Shown here: positions 42,637-51,390 of the stretch, in pieces
Position numbering within the stretch: the first letter of the stretch is position 1
Layout of the letters: each line of letters begins with the position of its first letter
From: Burkholderiaceae bacterium
Lineage (GTDB): Bacteria > Pseudomonadota > Gammaproteobacteria > Burkholderiales > Burkholderiaceae_C
DNA: 64,000 nt
Reading direction: 5' to 3'
Assembly: GCA_024235895.1 (NCBI GenBank)
Contig: JACKLM010000007.1
Span: 186,001 to 250,000 of the forward strand
Made by a program: the position numbers and the translations under genes
Notes under the pieces: generated by a model
Seen by the model: the letters and a program-made list of their open reading frames with translations, nothing else
Databases searched by the model: none
Told to the model about the DNA's origin: nothing

Positions 42637-42853
42637 CGTGGATCTCGACAAGCGGGAGGTCACCGCCAGCGGTGGCGAGTATCGCCTCACGACACGTCCT
42701 TCCTGCGCGTACCGAGCGCGCGACTGCAGCCGCCCGGAGGCCGCCGTTCGACACGCGGGCGCTGTTCGAATGTCTGTGTCGGACTTGTTTACATGTCGTC
42801 CAACCGGTGCCGAAGAGCTGCCGCAACATACTGAAATGAAAGGAGTTTTTCGT

Positions 42854-42925
42854 ATGGCATCGAATGTGCTAGCGAGTAGACACTCATCTTTCTTCCCCTT
42901 TGTCGCCCGGAGATCTTTGCCATGA
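42854..42925 (+). CDS. Possible 23-residue leader ORF
   Basis: A short ORF, beginning MASNVLASRHSSFF, starts 9 nt after an AAGGAG site and ends with a TGA overlapping the ATG of the PEP-CTERM gene (ATGA). It could couple translation. It conflicts with the sigma-54-like site that lies on it: if transcription starts there, the ORF would not be translated. A weak call. Confidence 0.25.
   Translation: MASNVLASRHSSFFPFVARRSLP
42855..42869 (+). promoter_or_regulatory. Sigma-54 (RpoN)-type promoter for the PEP-CTERM gene
   Basis: TGGCATCGAATGTGC has the invariant GG and GC dinucleotides at the correct spacing (consensus TGGCAC-N5-TTGC) with one substitution in each half. The start would be near 42881, giving a 41-nt leader with a GGAG site. 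Work on PEP-CTERM/exosortase bacteria links these genes to RpoN and the PrsK/PrsR two-component system. No enhancer site is recognised. Confidence 0.5.
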
Positions 42926-43776
42926 AACTTCGCACAGTCTGCGCCGCCGCTGCCTTTGCGTGCGTCGGTGGATGGGTTCAGGCCGGCCCGGTCGTGACGG
43001 GCTCGGTCGATGCGCTCACGCTGGCCAACACCATAGGTGGAGTCGGCATCACGATCAGCAATCCGACGCTGACCTACGCGGGCGCAGCCACTTTGCCGCT
43101 GCCGTCCGGTACCTTCACGGGTGGTGGGACGACCGTCGGTTTCAGCGAAGGCATCGTCCTGACCAACGGGACGATCGGCTGCGTGCCGGGTCCGAACAAC
43201 GCGAGCGGTTGCGGACTCGAACGGTCCTTTGTAGCGGACAACTCCGGCGTGTTCGACCGCACGACGCTGGCCTTCGACTTCAGCTCGGACACCGGCAAGG
43301 TGTTCTTCCGCTACGTGTTCGGCTCCGAGGAGTACACGCAGTTCGTCGACTCGGAATTCAACGATGCCTTCCAGTTGCTGCTCAACGGGGTCAACATCGC
43401 GCAGCTGCCGGGCGGCGGCGGCGAGGTCAGCATCAACAATGTCAACTGCGGCAGCAACAGCGCCTACTACCGCAACAATGTCGACACGGACAACGGGGAC
43501 GAGGACAACAATAACTGCGCGACGCTTGGGCTGGACATCCAGTACGATGGTCTGACGACGATCCTGACCGCGTCCGCGGACGTGATCGCGGGTGCATCGA
43601 ACCGCTTCGAGTTCACCATCTTCGACCGGGGCGATTCGGCGCTCGACTCGGCAGTGTTCATCGAGAAGGGTTCGTTCTCAGGTGAAGACCCCAACCCGAT
43701 GCCGGAGCCGGGTTCATTGCTGCTTGCAGCGGTGGCGCTGGCAGGCGCAGGCGCGCTCAGGCGACGTAGCACCTGA
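42922..43776 (+). CDS. PEP-CTERM-anchored choice-of-anchor-L-type protein
   Basis: A 284-residue secreted protein. Signal peptide MKLRTVCAAAAFACVGGWVQAG, then a beta-rich domain with TVGFSEGIVLTNG, VFFRYVFGSEEYTQFV and FNDAFQLLLNG, which is the pattern of the choice-of-anchor L surface domain. The C-terminus ends with the sorting signal: MPEPGSLLLAAVALAGAGALRRRST, that is PEP motif, hydrophobic helix and Arg-rich tail. Exosortase would cleave it for export to the surface or matrix. No exosortase gene is in the window. Cys residues in the NNVNCGSNS and NNNCATLG loops may bond. Confidence 0.9.
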   Translation: MKLRTVCAAAAFACVGGWVQAGPVVTGSVDALTLANTIGGVGITISNPTLTYAGAATLPLPSGTFTGGGTTVGFSEGIVLTNGTIGCVPGPNNASGCGLERSFVADNSGVFDRTTLAFDFSSDTGKVFFRYVFGSEEYTQFVDSEFNDAFQLLLNGVNIAQLPGGGGEVSINNVNCGSNSAYYRNNVDTDNGDEDNNNCATLGLDIQYDGLTTILTASADVIAGASNRFEFTIFDRGDSALDSAVFIEKGSFSGEDPNPMPEPGSLLLAAVALAGAGALRRRST

Positions 43777-44159
43777 CGCTTGTAGCGCGGCGGCCGCCGT
43801 GACGGCCTGAATCCTTCGGGGGCGGCCTGAGGGCCGCCGTGCTCGTTGAACTCGCAGGGAATGGCGACCCGGCGGGATTGGTCCTGAACGGGACAGCACG
43901 ATCGATTTCCCAGGGTCTGCGCGCTCGGTGGCGGACGCCTTCAGCGCGGCGCTGCCCCGACAGCGGGCGTGAAGCACCTCCCGTGTCGCGGACCGGCCCC
44001 AAGGCATGCCTTTGCCCACGTTCGGATTCGCCGGCTCGCCGTCCCTCGAGCCACAGCGACGGTACAGGGTGCATGGCCGCCAGCGCCAGCGAGAGCTCGG
44101 TGGCACCCGTGATCGGCCTCACGGGCACCGGGCGATCGACGATCGCCGGCAAGCTCGCA
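43777..44159. other. Gap between PEP-CTERM and pilV genes
   Basis: A 383-nt stretch between the ends of two convergent genes. A hairpin of stem GGCGGCC/GGCCGCC at about 43822-43839 (GGCGGCCTGAGGGCCGCC) may end the PEP-CTERM transcript. I see no convincing gene; a minus-strand frame of 131 codons in it has shadow-like composition. Confidence 0.4.
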
Positions 44160-45419
44160 TCAGCCTGCCGGCTGGTGCCTCCAAGTCGTGCCGTCGATCA
44201 GCGGCGTGAGCGCATCGTCGTCCGGGCAGTCGAACGCGACGCCCGCCTTGCCGGCGCGGATGACGAGGAAATTCTGGTTCGTCAGCGGCTGGGACACGCC
44301 CTCGACCGGACCCGCGTCGGGGTCGCCGGGCTGGTCGCCGCCGTAGTCCAGCGGGTGCTGGTCGTTGCGCATCGGCGGGTCGTCGCCGACGACGTCGCCG
44401 ACCCCGCGGTGGTCGCGGTAGGGCGTGTAGCGGCACACGCGGAGCTTGGCCTCGTCGGCATCGGCCAGGTCCGCGGCTAGCGCCGGCAAGACCAGGCGGG
44501 CGTGGCCGGCCCAGCGCGGCGGCGGCGGATCTTCGCCCGGGTTCACGGGCACGGCGCAGAAGTACCGCACATCGGTGACGCGCAATTGCTCGTAACAGTC
44601 GATCATGAGTGCGGCCGGAAAATCGCGTTCGACGACGACATCGACTGGCTGTGCCGGCGACGCTGGCAGTTCCGCGTCGGCACCTGCTGGCTGCGCGTCG
44701 GTAACCGCAAAGCGTACATGCCCTGCGAGCAGAAGAGCGGTCGTCGCGACGCAGGCGTCGGGCGAGTCGCACACGCTGGTAATGACGCCACTGAAATCGT
44801 CGAAGATCCAGCTGACGGTGCCGCCGGGCGGTTGTGGCGGCTCGAAACGGCTGGTTCCGGTACCCGGCAACGCGACCGCCTCGGGCGGGATCGCCGGGTG
44901 GCGTCCTCGCACTGGCAGCAACGGCGAGCCGACGGCAGCCGTGGACAGCGAGCCTGCGAGCTGAGGCGGCGTGCCGGTGATGGCCGTGGTCAGACGCACC
45001 GCCTGGGTCTGGGCGTTGCGATCCTCCCAGGTCACGTCGATGGTCACCGTCTTGATTCGAGGGGCATACGGGTCGAACACACCCGTGCCTTCGTCGATCG
45101 CCGCATCGTCGACCGTTCGCGTGAGCCGATACACGGTATTCGTGGCCTGGCCAGCAATCTGCTCGTCTGCAGTGGTCACGATGTCGGCGTAGTCGGTCTC
45201 GCCGGGGTCGGTGCTCATGAGACTGAACGCGCGCCAGCGCTCGATTGCCTCCTGCGCCAGGCGAACCGCCTCGGCGCGCTGCTTGGCGACATCCCCATTG
45301 AGCCGCAGGCCGCTGTGGATGCCGACGTAGGCCATCATGCCGAAGGCCATCACCGCCAGGGCGACCAGGGCCTCCACCAGCGAGAGTCCGCGTTGTGCGC
45401 GGTGCCGGATGACGCCCAT
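44160..45419 (-). CDS. PilV-like minor type IV pilin, oversized
   Basis: A 419-residue protein with a type III prepilin N-terminus: a short basic leader cut before GLSLVEALVALAVMAFGMMAY, where the Glu at +5 of the mature helix is conserved. PilV proteins are usually about 180-200 residues, so here a globular part of roughly 390 residues is about twice normal, and it holds several cysteines that may form disulfides. It is the last gene of the minor pilin cluster; its ATG overlaps the pilX stop (ATGA). It probably forms part of the pilus tip or primes assembly; a dedicated adhesin role is inference. Confidence 0.85.
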   Translation of the reverse strand: MGVIRHRAQRGLSLVEALVALAVMAFGMMAYVGIHSGLRLNGDVAKQRAEAVRLAQEAIERWRAFSLMSTDPGETDYADIVTTADEQIAGQATNTVYRLTRTVDDAAIDEGTGVFDPYAPRIKTVTIDVTWEDRNAQTQAVRLTTAITGTPPQLAGSLSTAAVGSPLLPVRGRHPAIPPEAVALPGTGTSRFEPPQPPGGTVSWIFDDFSGVITSVCDSPDACVATTALLLAGHVRFAVTDAQPAGADAELPASPAQPVDVVVERDFPAALMIDCYEQLRVTDVRYFCAVPVNPGEDPPPPRWAGHARLVLPALAADLADADEAKLRVCRYTPYRDHRGVGDVVGDDPPMRNDQHPLDYGGDQPGDPDAGPVEGVSQPLTNQNFLVIRAGKAGVAFDCPDDDALTPLIDGTTWRHQPAG

Positions 45420-46738
45420 CAGAAGTCCTTCCAGCTGCCCGGGACCTGGACGAAGCTGCCGTGCGTAAGGCGCAGGCGCTGCAGCACGTCGCGGTCGTAG
45501 ACGACGGTGGTGGTGCCCGGGCCGGCCAGCGTCAGCGTGGTGTGCGCCACCAGGGCGCCGCGCAGCGTCAATGCGCCGGGGACGCCCGACGTGTCGCCGA
45601 ACGTGTAGATCATCCCGGTCACCGCCGCGGCCGGATCGCTGGCGGTCAACGTGCCGTCGACGACGAGCAATGCCGGCGCGTCGGGCGTGCCGATCGGGTC
45701 CGCGATGTCGAGGTCGAGGTCACCGTCGATCCAGACCATCCGGCCAGGGTTGAGTCTCACCATGTCGCGCACCCCGGCAGCGCCGCAACCGGCATCACAG
45801 TCGACGACGATGGTGCCCGGCTGATCGCCATAGGTGGCGACCTCCATGCCGAAGAGATGATTGAAAAGCAGATCGTCGGCCCCGAGCGGCACCAGCGTCG
45901 CATCCTCGACGGCGGATTCGGCCGCTGGCGAGCCCGGAACGGTATGCAACTCGGCCACCCCGACGGGCGCCACCCCGGTGTGCAAGGTCACACCTCCCGC
46001 AACGGCATCGGCGTTGACCGCGCGCAGCAGGCCGACACCGAAGTCCGGCGCAGCCGGTACGCCGGGGACGGTCACAGCCCCGACAGGTGGCGTCCGTAGC
46101 GCGCTCTGAAGGGCGACAAGGACCGTCACCACGGCACGGCCGTCGCCGCTGCTGGCCTCGTCGGCGCACACCTGCGCGGCGTCGAGCCTCGTGCAGCCCA
46201 CCGCTTGCAGCCGAACGACGCCAGCTGGCAGCCCGGGCGCACCGTCGAACTCCAGTCGAAAGGCCGGATGCGAGTCGAGCCCGGCAGGCTCCGCGAGCGC
46301 CGGGGCGCCAGCGGTCGGGCAACTGCACCGCCACGCTGCGCCATCGAAGACGCAGGCCGGCTGCAGCGGTGCACCTGCAGCCGTCGTGAGGGCCTCGATG
46401 GAGCCGTCGACATCGTCGATCTGCAGGTAGCGCTGGCGAAAACTCGGCTCGGCCGACGCCGGATCGGCCACGGGCTGGCAGGTCGCATCGATCCGGCCCG
46501 CGCTCAGCATGGCCAGCCCCCACTCCAGCCCGGCTTCCGCGGCTTCGAGCGCCTGGGTCGCACGGTACTGGTTGGCGGAGACGCGCTGCTCGAAGAACAG
46601 GTTGCGATTCGTGTACCCGGCCACGAGTGCCATCACCAGCAGCAGCAGCATGACGACGACGAGAGTCGCCAGACCGTGCTGGCGTCGCCGGGGTGCGCCT
46701 CGTTGCCAACGATACCCTGGGCGTAAGAGCGCAGTCAT
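45419..46738 (-). CDS. PilX-like minor type IV pilin, oversized
   Basis: A 439-residue protein. The N-terminal leader (about 20 residues with RRRQ) and hydrophobic helix GLATLVVVMLLLLVMALVAG, then NRNLFFEQRVSANQYRATQALEAAEAGLEWG, are typical for PilX. PilX is usually about 170-200 residues; the remaining 300 residues here form an extra beta-rich, disulfide-bearing region (for example CSCPTAGAP) with repeated Val/Thr/Gly strands. No PilY1 gene follows, though PilX usually works with it. The gene lies 12 nt after pilW and overlaps pilV. Confidence 0.85.
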   Translation of the reverse strand: MTALLRPGYRWQRGAPRRRQHGLATLVVVMLLLLVMALVAGYTNRNLFFEQRVSANQYRATQALEAAEAGLEWGLAMLSAGRIDATCQPVADPASAEPSFRQRYLQIDDVDGSIEALTTAAGAPLQPACVFDGAAWRCSCPTAGAPALAEPAGLDSHPAFRLEFDGAPGLPAGVVRLQAVGCTRLDAAQVCADEASSGDGRAVVTVLVALQSALRTPPVGAVTVPGVPAAPDFGVGLLRAVNADAVAGGVTLHTGVAPVGVAELHTVPGSPAAESAVEDATLVPLGADDLLFNHLFGMEVATYGDQPGTIVVDCDAGCGAAGVRDMVRLNPGRMVWIDGDLDLDIADPIGTPDAPALLVVDGTLTASDPAAAVTGMIYTFGDTSGVPGALTLRGALVAHTTLTLAGPGTTTVVYDRDVLQRLRLTHGSFVQVPGSWKDF

Positions 46739-46750
46739 CGGCCGAGCCTC

Positions 46751-47428
46751 TCAAGCCGGGCAGGCGAGCGAAGGGATCCAGTCGTTGCGCAGCCGGACGA
46801 AGGTCGTCAGGCTGCGCCGGACCGACGGGTCGCTTGCGGCCTGGCCCTCCATCTCGACCTCGAGCGCGCGTACGGTCAGCCTGGGCCAGCAATCCTTGGT
46901 TCCGTCCGCGCAGAGCTTGTCGCAGGTGAGCGCGAGCGCCGGACCGTTGACCGGATTGACGTTGAAGGAAGTGATCTTCAAGGTCCGTCGATCGGTCAGA
47001 TCCTGCCAGCCGCCGCCGATCCGGGACTGGATCAAGTCGCCATTCCGGCGAAAGCCGAACGGACCGACTTCGCCAGTCGGGCTGTCGTAGAAGAACTCCA
47101 CTTGCGCGCTCGGCGCGGCATCTGGCGCGACCATGGCCAAGGGATTGACCGCTGCCGGCACGTCGGGCTGTGCCACTGACAGATGCGCCTTGTCCCAGTG
47201 GGCGGCGCGACGGATCTGGCGCGTGATGATGTCGGCGGTGGCACGCAGGTCCTGCTGGACCTGGGTCTCCAAGAGCAGGCGGCGGTTGTCGTTGAGCTGC
47301 GTCGTCACCAGCATCGTCGCGGCGGCCACCACGAAGAGGCCCACGGCCACGCCGACCATCAACTCGACCAGCGAAAGCCCGCGCTGAGCGCGCGACGCTG
47401 GCAAACGAGCGACGCGAGACCTCAGCAC
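46751..47428 (-). CDS. PilW-like minor type IV pilin
   Basis: A 225-residue prepilin. The leader ends before GLSLVELMVGVAVGLFVVAA, with Glu at +5, and the helix continues TMLVTTQLNDNRRLLLETQVQQDLRATADIITRQIRRA, the characteristic PilW long helix. The C-terminal pilin head has LTCDKLCADGTKDCW with three closely spaced cysteines. It is shorter than many PilW proteins (about 300 or more). The GTG at 47428 overlaps the fimU stop, so the genes are translationally coupled; ATG starts further up would be out of the leader pattern. Confidence 0.85.
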   Translation of the reverse strand: MLRSRVARLPASRAQRGLSLVELMVGVAVGLFVVAAATMLVTTQLNDNRRLLLETQVQQDLRATADIITRQIRRAAHWDKAHLSVAQPDVPAAVNPLAMVAPDAAPSAQVEFFYDSPTGEVGPFGFRRNGDLIQSRIGGGWQDLTDRRTLKITSFNVNPVNGPALALTCDKLCADGTKDCWPRLTVRALEVEMEGQAASDPSVRRSLTTFVRLRNDWIPSLACPA

Positions 47429-48009
47429 TTCGGTACTCCGGTGAGGCCGCCACCAGTGGCGCACACGGTGGGGCGACCACTCTGCCCGATATCGGTCTTC
47501 AGGCGTCGCGCATCGTCGATCTGGGCAAATACGACGTACGTGGGAAGCCGTCCCGCCACGGCGACATTGCCGATGCGGATCGTGCCCGTCGTGCTGACGA
47601 ACGCGACGCCCGGGGCTTGTCCGTCCGGCAGCGCCAGCGTCACGCCGCGCGCGATCGGAATCTGCACCGTCCGGATCTCCGTCGTCGTCGGTTCCGGGCA
47701 GCGTTCCCCGGGGGCCTGCGTGCAGTCGCACTTCAGCGTCGGGTTTAGGCTGGTGTCGACGTACAGCGTGTAGCAGGACATGGAGGCCCCGGCATCAGGC
47801 GTCATGAACTGGACTTGCACATCCCGACCCCGGCTGACCGCCTCGCTGCGCGCCAACTGCAAGTCGGTGACGAGTTCCGCATTGACGCCCTTCAGGCGCT
47901 GCACCAGCATGAACTCGTAGAAGGAGGGCGCGGCCAGTGCAAGCAGGACACCGACCACGGCGATCGTGATCATGAGCTCGATGAGCGTGAGGCCGAGTAC
48001 GCGTCGCAT
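47422..48009 (-). CDS. FimU/GspH-type minor pilin
   Basis: A 195-residue prepilin with leader MRRVLG and helix LTLIELMITIAVVGVLLALAAPSFYEFMLVQRLKGVNAELVTDLQLARSEAVSR, which is the H-pseudopilin signature (LQLARSEA). The C-terminal globular part has a CTQ...CPEP cysteine pair. FimU-type pilins sit below the pilus tip. Its ATG overlaps the stop of the preceding pilin gene (ATGA), and its end overlaps pilW. Confidence 0.87.
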   Translation of the reverse strand: MRRVLGLTLIELMITIAVVGVLLALAAPSFYEFMLVQRLKGVNAELVTDLQLARSEAVSRGRDVQVQFMTPDAGASMSCYTLYVDTSLNPTLKCDCTQAPGERCPEPTTTEIRTVQIPIARGVTLALPDGQAPGVAFVSTTGTIRIGNVAVAGRLPTYVVFAQIDDARRLKTDIGQSGRPTVCATGGGLTGVPKC

Positions 48010-48503
48010 CAACGTGCCCAACAAGGATTGGCGGCTGACTCGTCGAAGTCGCCTGCAACCGCAGCCGAGCCGTAGAACACGTTGCCACCGTCGACCCGGA
48101 TCCTCAGGCGCGCGCAAGGTCCGTCACTGGCCTGCGAACTGCCGGCCACGGCGCTCGCCGTCGTCGTGAAGCCCGTCGCGTCGGCGTCGTCGACCGTGAT
48201 CGCGTAGTAACCCTTCGCGCTGGCGTCAGGAAGCGCAAGCCCCGGCGGGTCGTCGTCCGGCTCGGCAGTCAGTTCGGTCGTATAAGCGTTGCGGTTGCTG
48301 CGCCAACGTTCCTGGGCCTGCTGCACGGCCGCCAACGCAGCGACGGCGTCGGCGCGCCGCCCCTTGCGGATCGAGTCCATGAAGCTCGGCAGGGCGACCG
48401 ACGTCAAGATGGCGAGCACCGCGACCGCCACCAGGGCTTCGATCAACGTGAAGCCCGCGCAGGACGCCGCGCGGCACTCGAACGGGGGGAATCCGCGAAC
48501 CAT
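48009..48503 (-). CDS. PilE-like type IV pilin
   Basis: A 164-residue prepilin with a 16-residue leader (MVRGFPPFECRAASCAG) cut before FTLIEALVAVAVLAILTSVALPSF. The typical PilE continuation RKGRRADAVAALAAVQQAQERWRSN follows, with a head that has YYAITVDDADATGFTTTASA, as in minor PilE proteins. The leader is longer than usual and has a pair of cysteines; a nearer start is not seen. It is likely the PilE minor subunit rather than the major pilin. Confidence 0.85.
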   Translation of the reverse strand: MVRGFPPFECRAASCAGFTLIEALVAVAVLAILTSVALPSFMDSIRKGRRADAVAALAAVQQAQERWRSNRNAYTTELTAEPDDDPPGLALPDASAKGYYAITVDDADATGFTTTASAVAGSSQASDGPCARLRIRVDGGNVFYGSAAVAGDFDESAANPCWAR

Positions 48504-48625
48504 TTCGCGGGCATTATGGGCGGTGCGGGGCGGCCCAGCGAACGGGAGAACGACGGCCGAACAACCGTTCGTCGCCCGGGGGGGACCGCTCGTCGGCGCC
48601 GCGGGAGCGTACATGAGCAGTCCGG

Positions 48626-49183
48626 TCAGCAGGTGACATGGCCCGGCAGACCAGGCGCCGCAGCGCAGGCGCGAATCCGACCCATGACGTTGATGACCAG
48701 GTGGATGGCCGGCCCATCGTCGAACCGGACCCGCATGGTCGCGGTCGGGGTCACCGTGCCCGAAGTCGGCTCGAAGGCGATCGACTTGGCATTCGACAGC
48801 AGCTTGGGTTGCCCGGGCCCCTGCAATCGGACAGCCCGGAACGCGCGGCTGCCAGGCTGGCAGTCCGCGTTGCCCTCCGCGGCACAGGTGCACGCGCCCG
48901 GCTTGCCGGTGTGGATGACATAGCAGCTGGCCTGGTCGGCGGCATGGAAGCTCATCCGCAGAACGTCATTCTGGGCGACCGCCAAGCTACGAGCCAGCTG
49001 CAGATCGGTCTCCAGTTGTGCCGCAACGCCGTCGAGCTGCCTGCGCTTGCGTGCCTGTTCGAACGAGGGAACCGCCATGCCGAGGAGAACGGCAGTAACG
49101 GTCAGCGTGATCGTCATCTCGATCAGCGTAAGGCCGCTTGCCTGGTGAGCTCCGGCAGCCGAGCGGGTTGGATGCGTTCCCAT
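48626..49183 (-). CDS. FimT/GspH-type minor pilin
   Basis: A 185-residue prepilin. Leader MGTHPTRSAAGAHQASG, then LTLIEMTITLTVTAVLLGMAVPSFEQARKRRQLDGVAAQLETDLQLARSLAVAQ, the H-pseudopilin signature. The head contains KPGACTCAAEGNADCQPGSR, a cysteine cluster also seen in FimT-like proteins. It is the first pilin gene of the cluster and may bind DNA as FimT does in other species. It is 122 nt upstream of the PilE-like gene. Confidence 0.85.
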   Translation of the reverse strand: MGTHPTRSAAGAHQASGLTLIEMTITLTVTAVLLGMAVPSFEQARKRRQLDGVAAQLETDLQLARSLAVAQNDVLRMSFHAADQASCYVIHTGKPGACTCAAEGNADCQPGSRAFRAVRLQGPGQPKLLSNAKSIAFEPTSGTVTPTATMRVRFDDGPAIHLVINVMGRIRACAAAPGLPGHVTC

Positions 49184-49296
49184 CGAGAGGCTCCTGGCAG
49201 TGGCGGGCGATGGGCCACTGTAGGAGTCCCGCCCGCCGGCCGCGTCCCGCCCTCGCGGGGCACCGAGGCGGGCCCCCGCATGGGGGGCAAAGCCGC

Positions 49297-49740
49297 TCAG
49301 ATGTCGCGGATCAGCTTCTGGAACTCGTCCACGTCCTCGAACTGCCGGTAGACCGACGCGAATCGCACGTAGGCGATCTTGTCCAGGCGCTTCAACTCGC
49401 GCATCACCATCTCGCCGACGCGCGACGACGGGATCTCGCGCATGCCGCTGGCGAGCAGCTTGCGCTGGATGCGCTCGATCGCCGCGTCGACCAGCTCGCT
49501 GCCGACCGGGCGCTTGCGCAGCGCCAGGCTCATCGACGCGCGCAGCTTGGCGGGGTCGAATTCGACCCGCGAGCCGTCCTTCTTGACCAGCGCCGGCAGC
49601 GCGATCTCGACCCGCTCGTAGGTCGTGAAGCGCTTGTCGCACTTCAGGCAGCGCCGGCGCCGGCGGATGACGCCGCCCTCGTCGGATTCGCGTGTCTCGA
49701 CGACCTGGGTCTCGTCGTGGTCGCAGTAGGGGCAGCGCAT
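49297..49740 (-). CDS. nrdR: Transcriptional repressor NrdR
   Basis: A 147-residue regulator of ribonucleotide reductase genes. The N-terminal zinc ribbon reads MRCPYCDHDETQVVETRESDEG and then RRCLKCDKRFTTYERVE, giving two CxxC pairs; the ATP-cone domain (about 50-135) follows with RVEFDPAKLRASMSLALRKR. It binds ATP/dATP to switch. The position just after glyA on the same strand is common in Burkholderiales. Confidence 0.97.
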   Translation of the reverse strand: MRCPYCDHDETQVVETRESDEGGVIRRRRRCLKCDKRFTTYERVEIALPALVKKDGSRVEFDPAKLRASMSLALRKRPVGSELVDAAIERIQRKLLASGMREIPSSRVGEMVMRELKRLDKIAYVRFASVYRQFEDVDEFQKLIRDI

Positions 49741-49844
49741 CGGGCGGGTGGCCGGTGTGCTTTCGTGTCAGGCCGCGTAGCGGCTGTGCGCGGCCGCAGT
49801 CCCGCCGGCCCGGCGGGCGGCGGCCGCTGCGGCGCGCGTCGTCC

Positions 49845-51095
49845 TCATCGGTAGACCGGAAACTCGCGCGTCAGCGCCGCGACCTGCTCGCGCACGGCGG
49901 CCAGGTTGGCCTCGTCGTGCGGGCGGTCGAGCACGTCGGCGATCAGGTTCGCGGTGCGGCGCGTCTCGGCCTCGCCGAATCCGCGCGTCGTGATCGCCGG
50001 CGTGCCCAGGCGGATGCCGCTCGTGACCATCGGCTTTTGCGGGTCGTTCGGGATGCCGTTCTTGTTGCAGGTCATGTGCGCACGCCCCAGCACCGCCTCG
50101 GCCTCCTTGCCGGTCAGGCCCTTGGGGCGCAGGTCGACGAGCATGACGTGGCTCTCGGTGCGGCCGCTGACGATGCGCAGCCCGCGCTCGGCCAGGGTCT
50201 CGGCCATCACCACCGCATTGGCCGCGACCTGCTGCTGGTAGACCTTGAAGGCCGGCTGCAGCGCCTCGTGGAAGGCGACCGCCTTGGCGGCGATGACGTG
50301 CATCAGTGGCCCGCCCTGGATGCCGGGGAAGATCGCACTGTTGATCTTCTTCGCGATCTCTTCGCTGTTGGTCAGCACGACGCCGCCGCGCGGGCCGCGC
50401 AGGCTCTTGTGCGTGGTGCTGGTGACGACGTCGGCGTGCGGCACCGGGTTGGGGTAGACGCCGGCGGCGATCAGCCCGGCGTAGTGCGCCATGTCGACCA
50501 TGAAGAATGCGCCGACGGCCTTGGCGACGCGGGCGAAGCGCTCGAAGTCGATCCTCAGGCTGTAGGCGCTGGCGCCGGCGATGATGAGCTTGGGCCGATG
50601 CTCGTGCGCGAGCCGCTCCATGGCGTCGTAGTCGATCGCCTCGCTGGCGTCCAGCCCGTAGCTGACGACCTTGAACCACTTGCCGCTCATGTTCAGCGGC
50701 ATGCCGTGCGTCAGGTGGCCGCCTTCCGACAGGCTCATGCCCATGATGGTGTCGCCCGGCTGCAGCAGGGCGAAGTAGACGCCCTGGTTGGCCTGGCTGC
50801 CCGAGTTGGGCTGGACGTTGGCGAAGCCGGCGCCGTAGAGCTGCTTCAGGCGCTCGATCGCGAGCTGCTCGACGACGTCGACATGCTCGCAGCCGCCGTA
50901 GTAGCGCCGGCCGGGATAGCCTTCGGCGTACTTGTTGGTCATCTGCGAGCCCTGCGCCTGCATGACGGCGGGGCTGGCGTAGTTCTCGCTCGCGATCAGC
51001 TCGATATGGTCTTCCTGGCGGCGGTCCTCGGCCTGGATCGCGGCCCAGACCTCGGGGTCGACGCGGGCGAGGGTGGATTGGTGTCGGTCGAACAT
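49845..51095 (-). CDS. glyA: Serine hydroxymethyltransferase
   Basis: A 416-residue PLP enzyme that interconverts serine and glycine with tetrahydrofolate. PLP Lys is in VTSTTHKSLRGPRGG; IELIASENYASPAVMQAQGS and YPGRRYYGGCEHVDVVEQLA are the family N-terminal motifs. Start MFDRHQSTLARVDPEV agrees with the family. It is followed by nrdR after 104 nt. The 295-nt gap upstream to the transglycosylase contains no gene and no glycine riboswitch that I can recognise. Confidence 0.97.
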   Translation of the reverse strand: MFDRHQSTLARVDPEVWAAIQAEDRRQEDHIELIASENYASPAVMQAQGSQMTNKYAEGYPGRRYYGGCEHVDVVEQLAIERLKQLYGAGFANVQPNSGSQANQGVYFALLQPGDTIMGMSLSEGGHLTHGMPLNMSGKWFKVVSYGLDASEAIDYDAMERLAHEHRPKLIIAGASAYSLRIDFERFARVAKAVGAFFMVDMAHYAGLIAAGVYPNPVPHADVVTSTTHKSLRGPRGGVVLTNSEEIAKKINSAIFPGIQGGPLMHVIAAKAVAFHEALQPAFKVYQQQVAANAVVMAETLAERGLRIVSGRTESHVMLVDLRPKGLTGKEAEAVLGRAHMTCNKNGIPNDPQKPMVTSGIRLGTPAITTRGFGEAETRRTANLIADVLDRPHDEANLAAVREQVAALTREFPVYR

Positions 51096-51390
51096 GGCAG
51101 TCCTCGGTGGGCAGGGTGTCGGGCCGTCGGCCCCGCGCGCGGCGTGGCCTGCGCGGCACGCGGCGGTCGGGTCGAGGGCTGCCCAGGCGCACGGCGGGTG
51201 GCCGCGGCGCGACGTCTGCGGTCGTCGCCACGGCCCCGCGCTCCCCGGTGGTGGCCCACCTCGGGCGGCCTGCGGCCGGTCGGGCCGTCGGGGGCTGCCT
51301 TGATCGCCAGTCGCGCGGATCGCCAGTGTAGCGCCGCGGCCGCGCGCGCCCAGGCGGGATCGCCGGGCGCGCGACAGGGCGGGAGTGGCC

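Noticed and set aside
42637..42836. FMN riboswitch upstream of ribD
   Set aside because: None of the conserved RFN blocks can be found on the minus strand there or ahead of ribBX.
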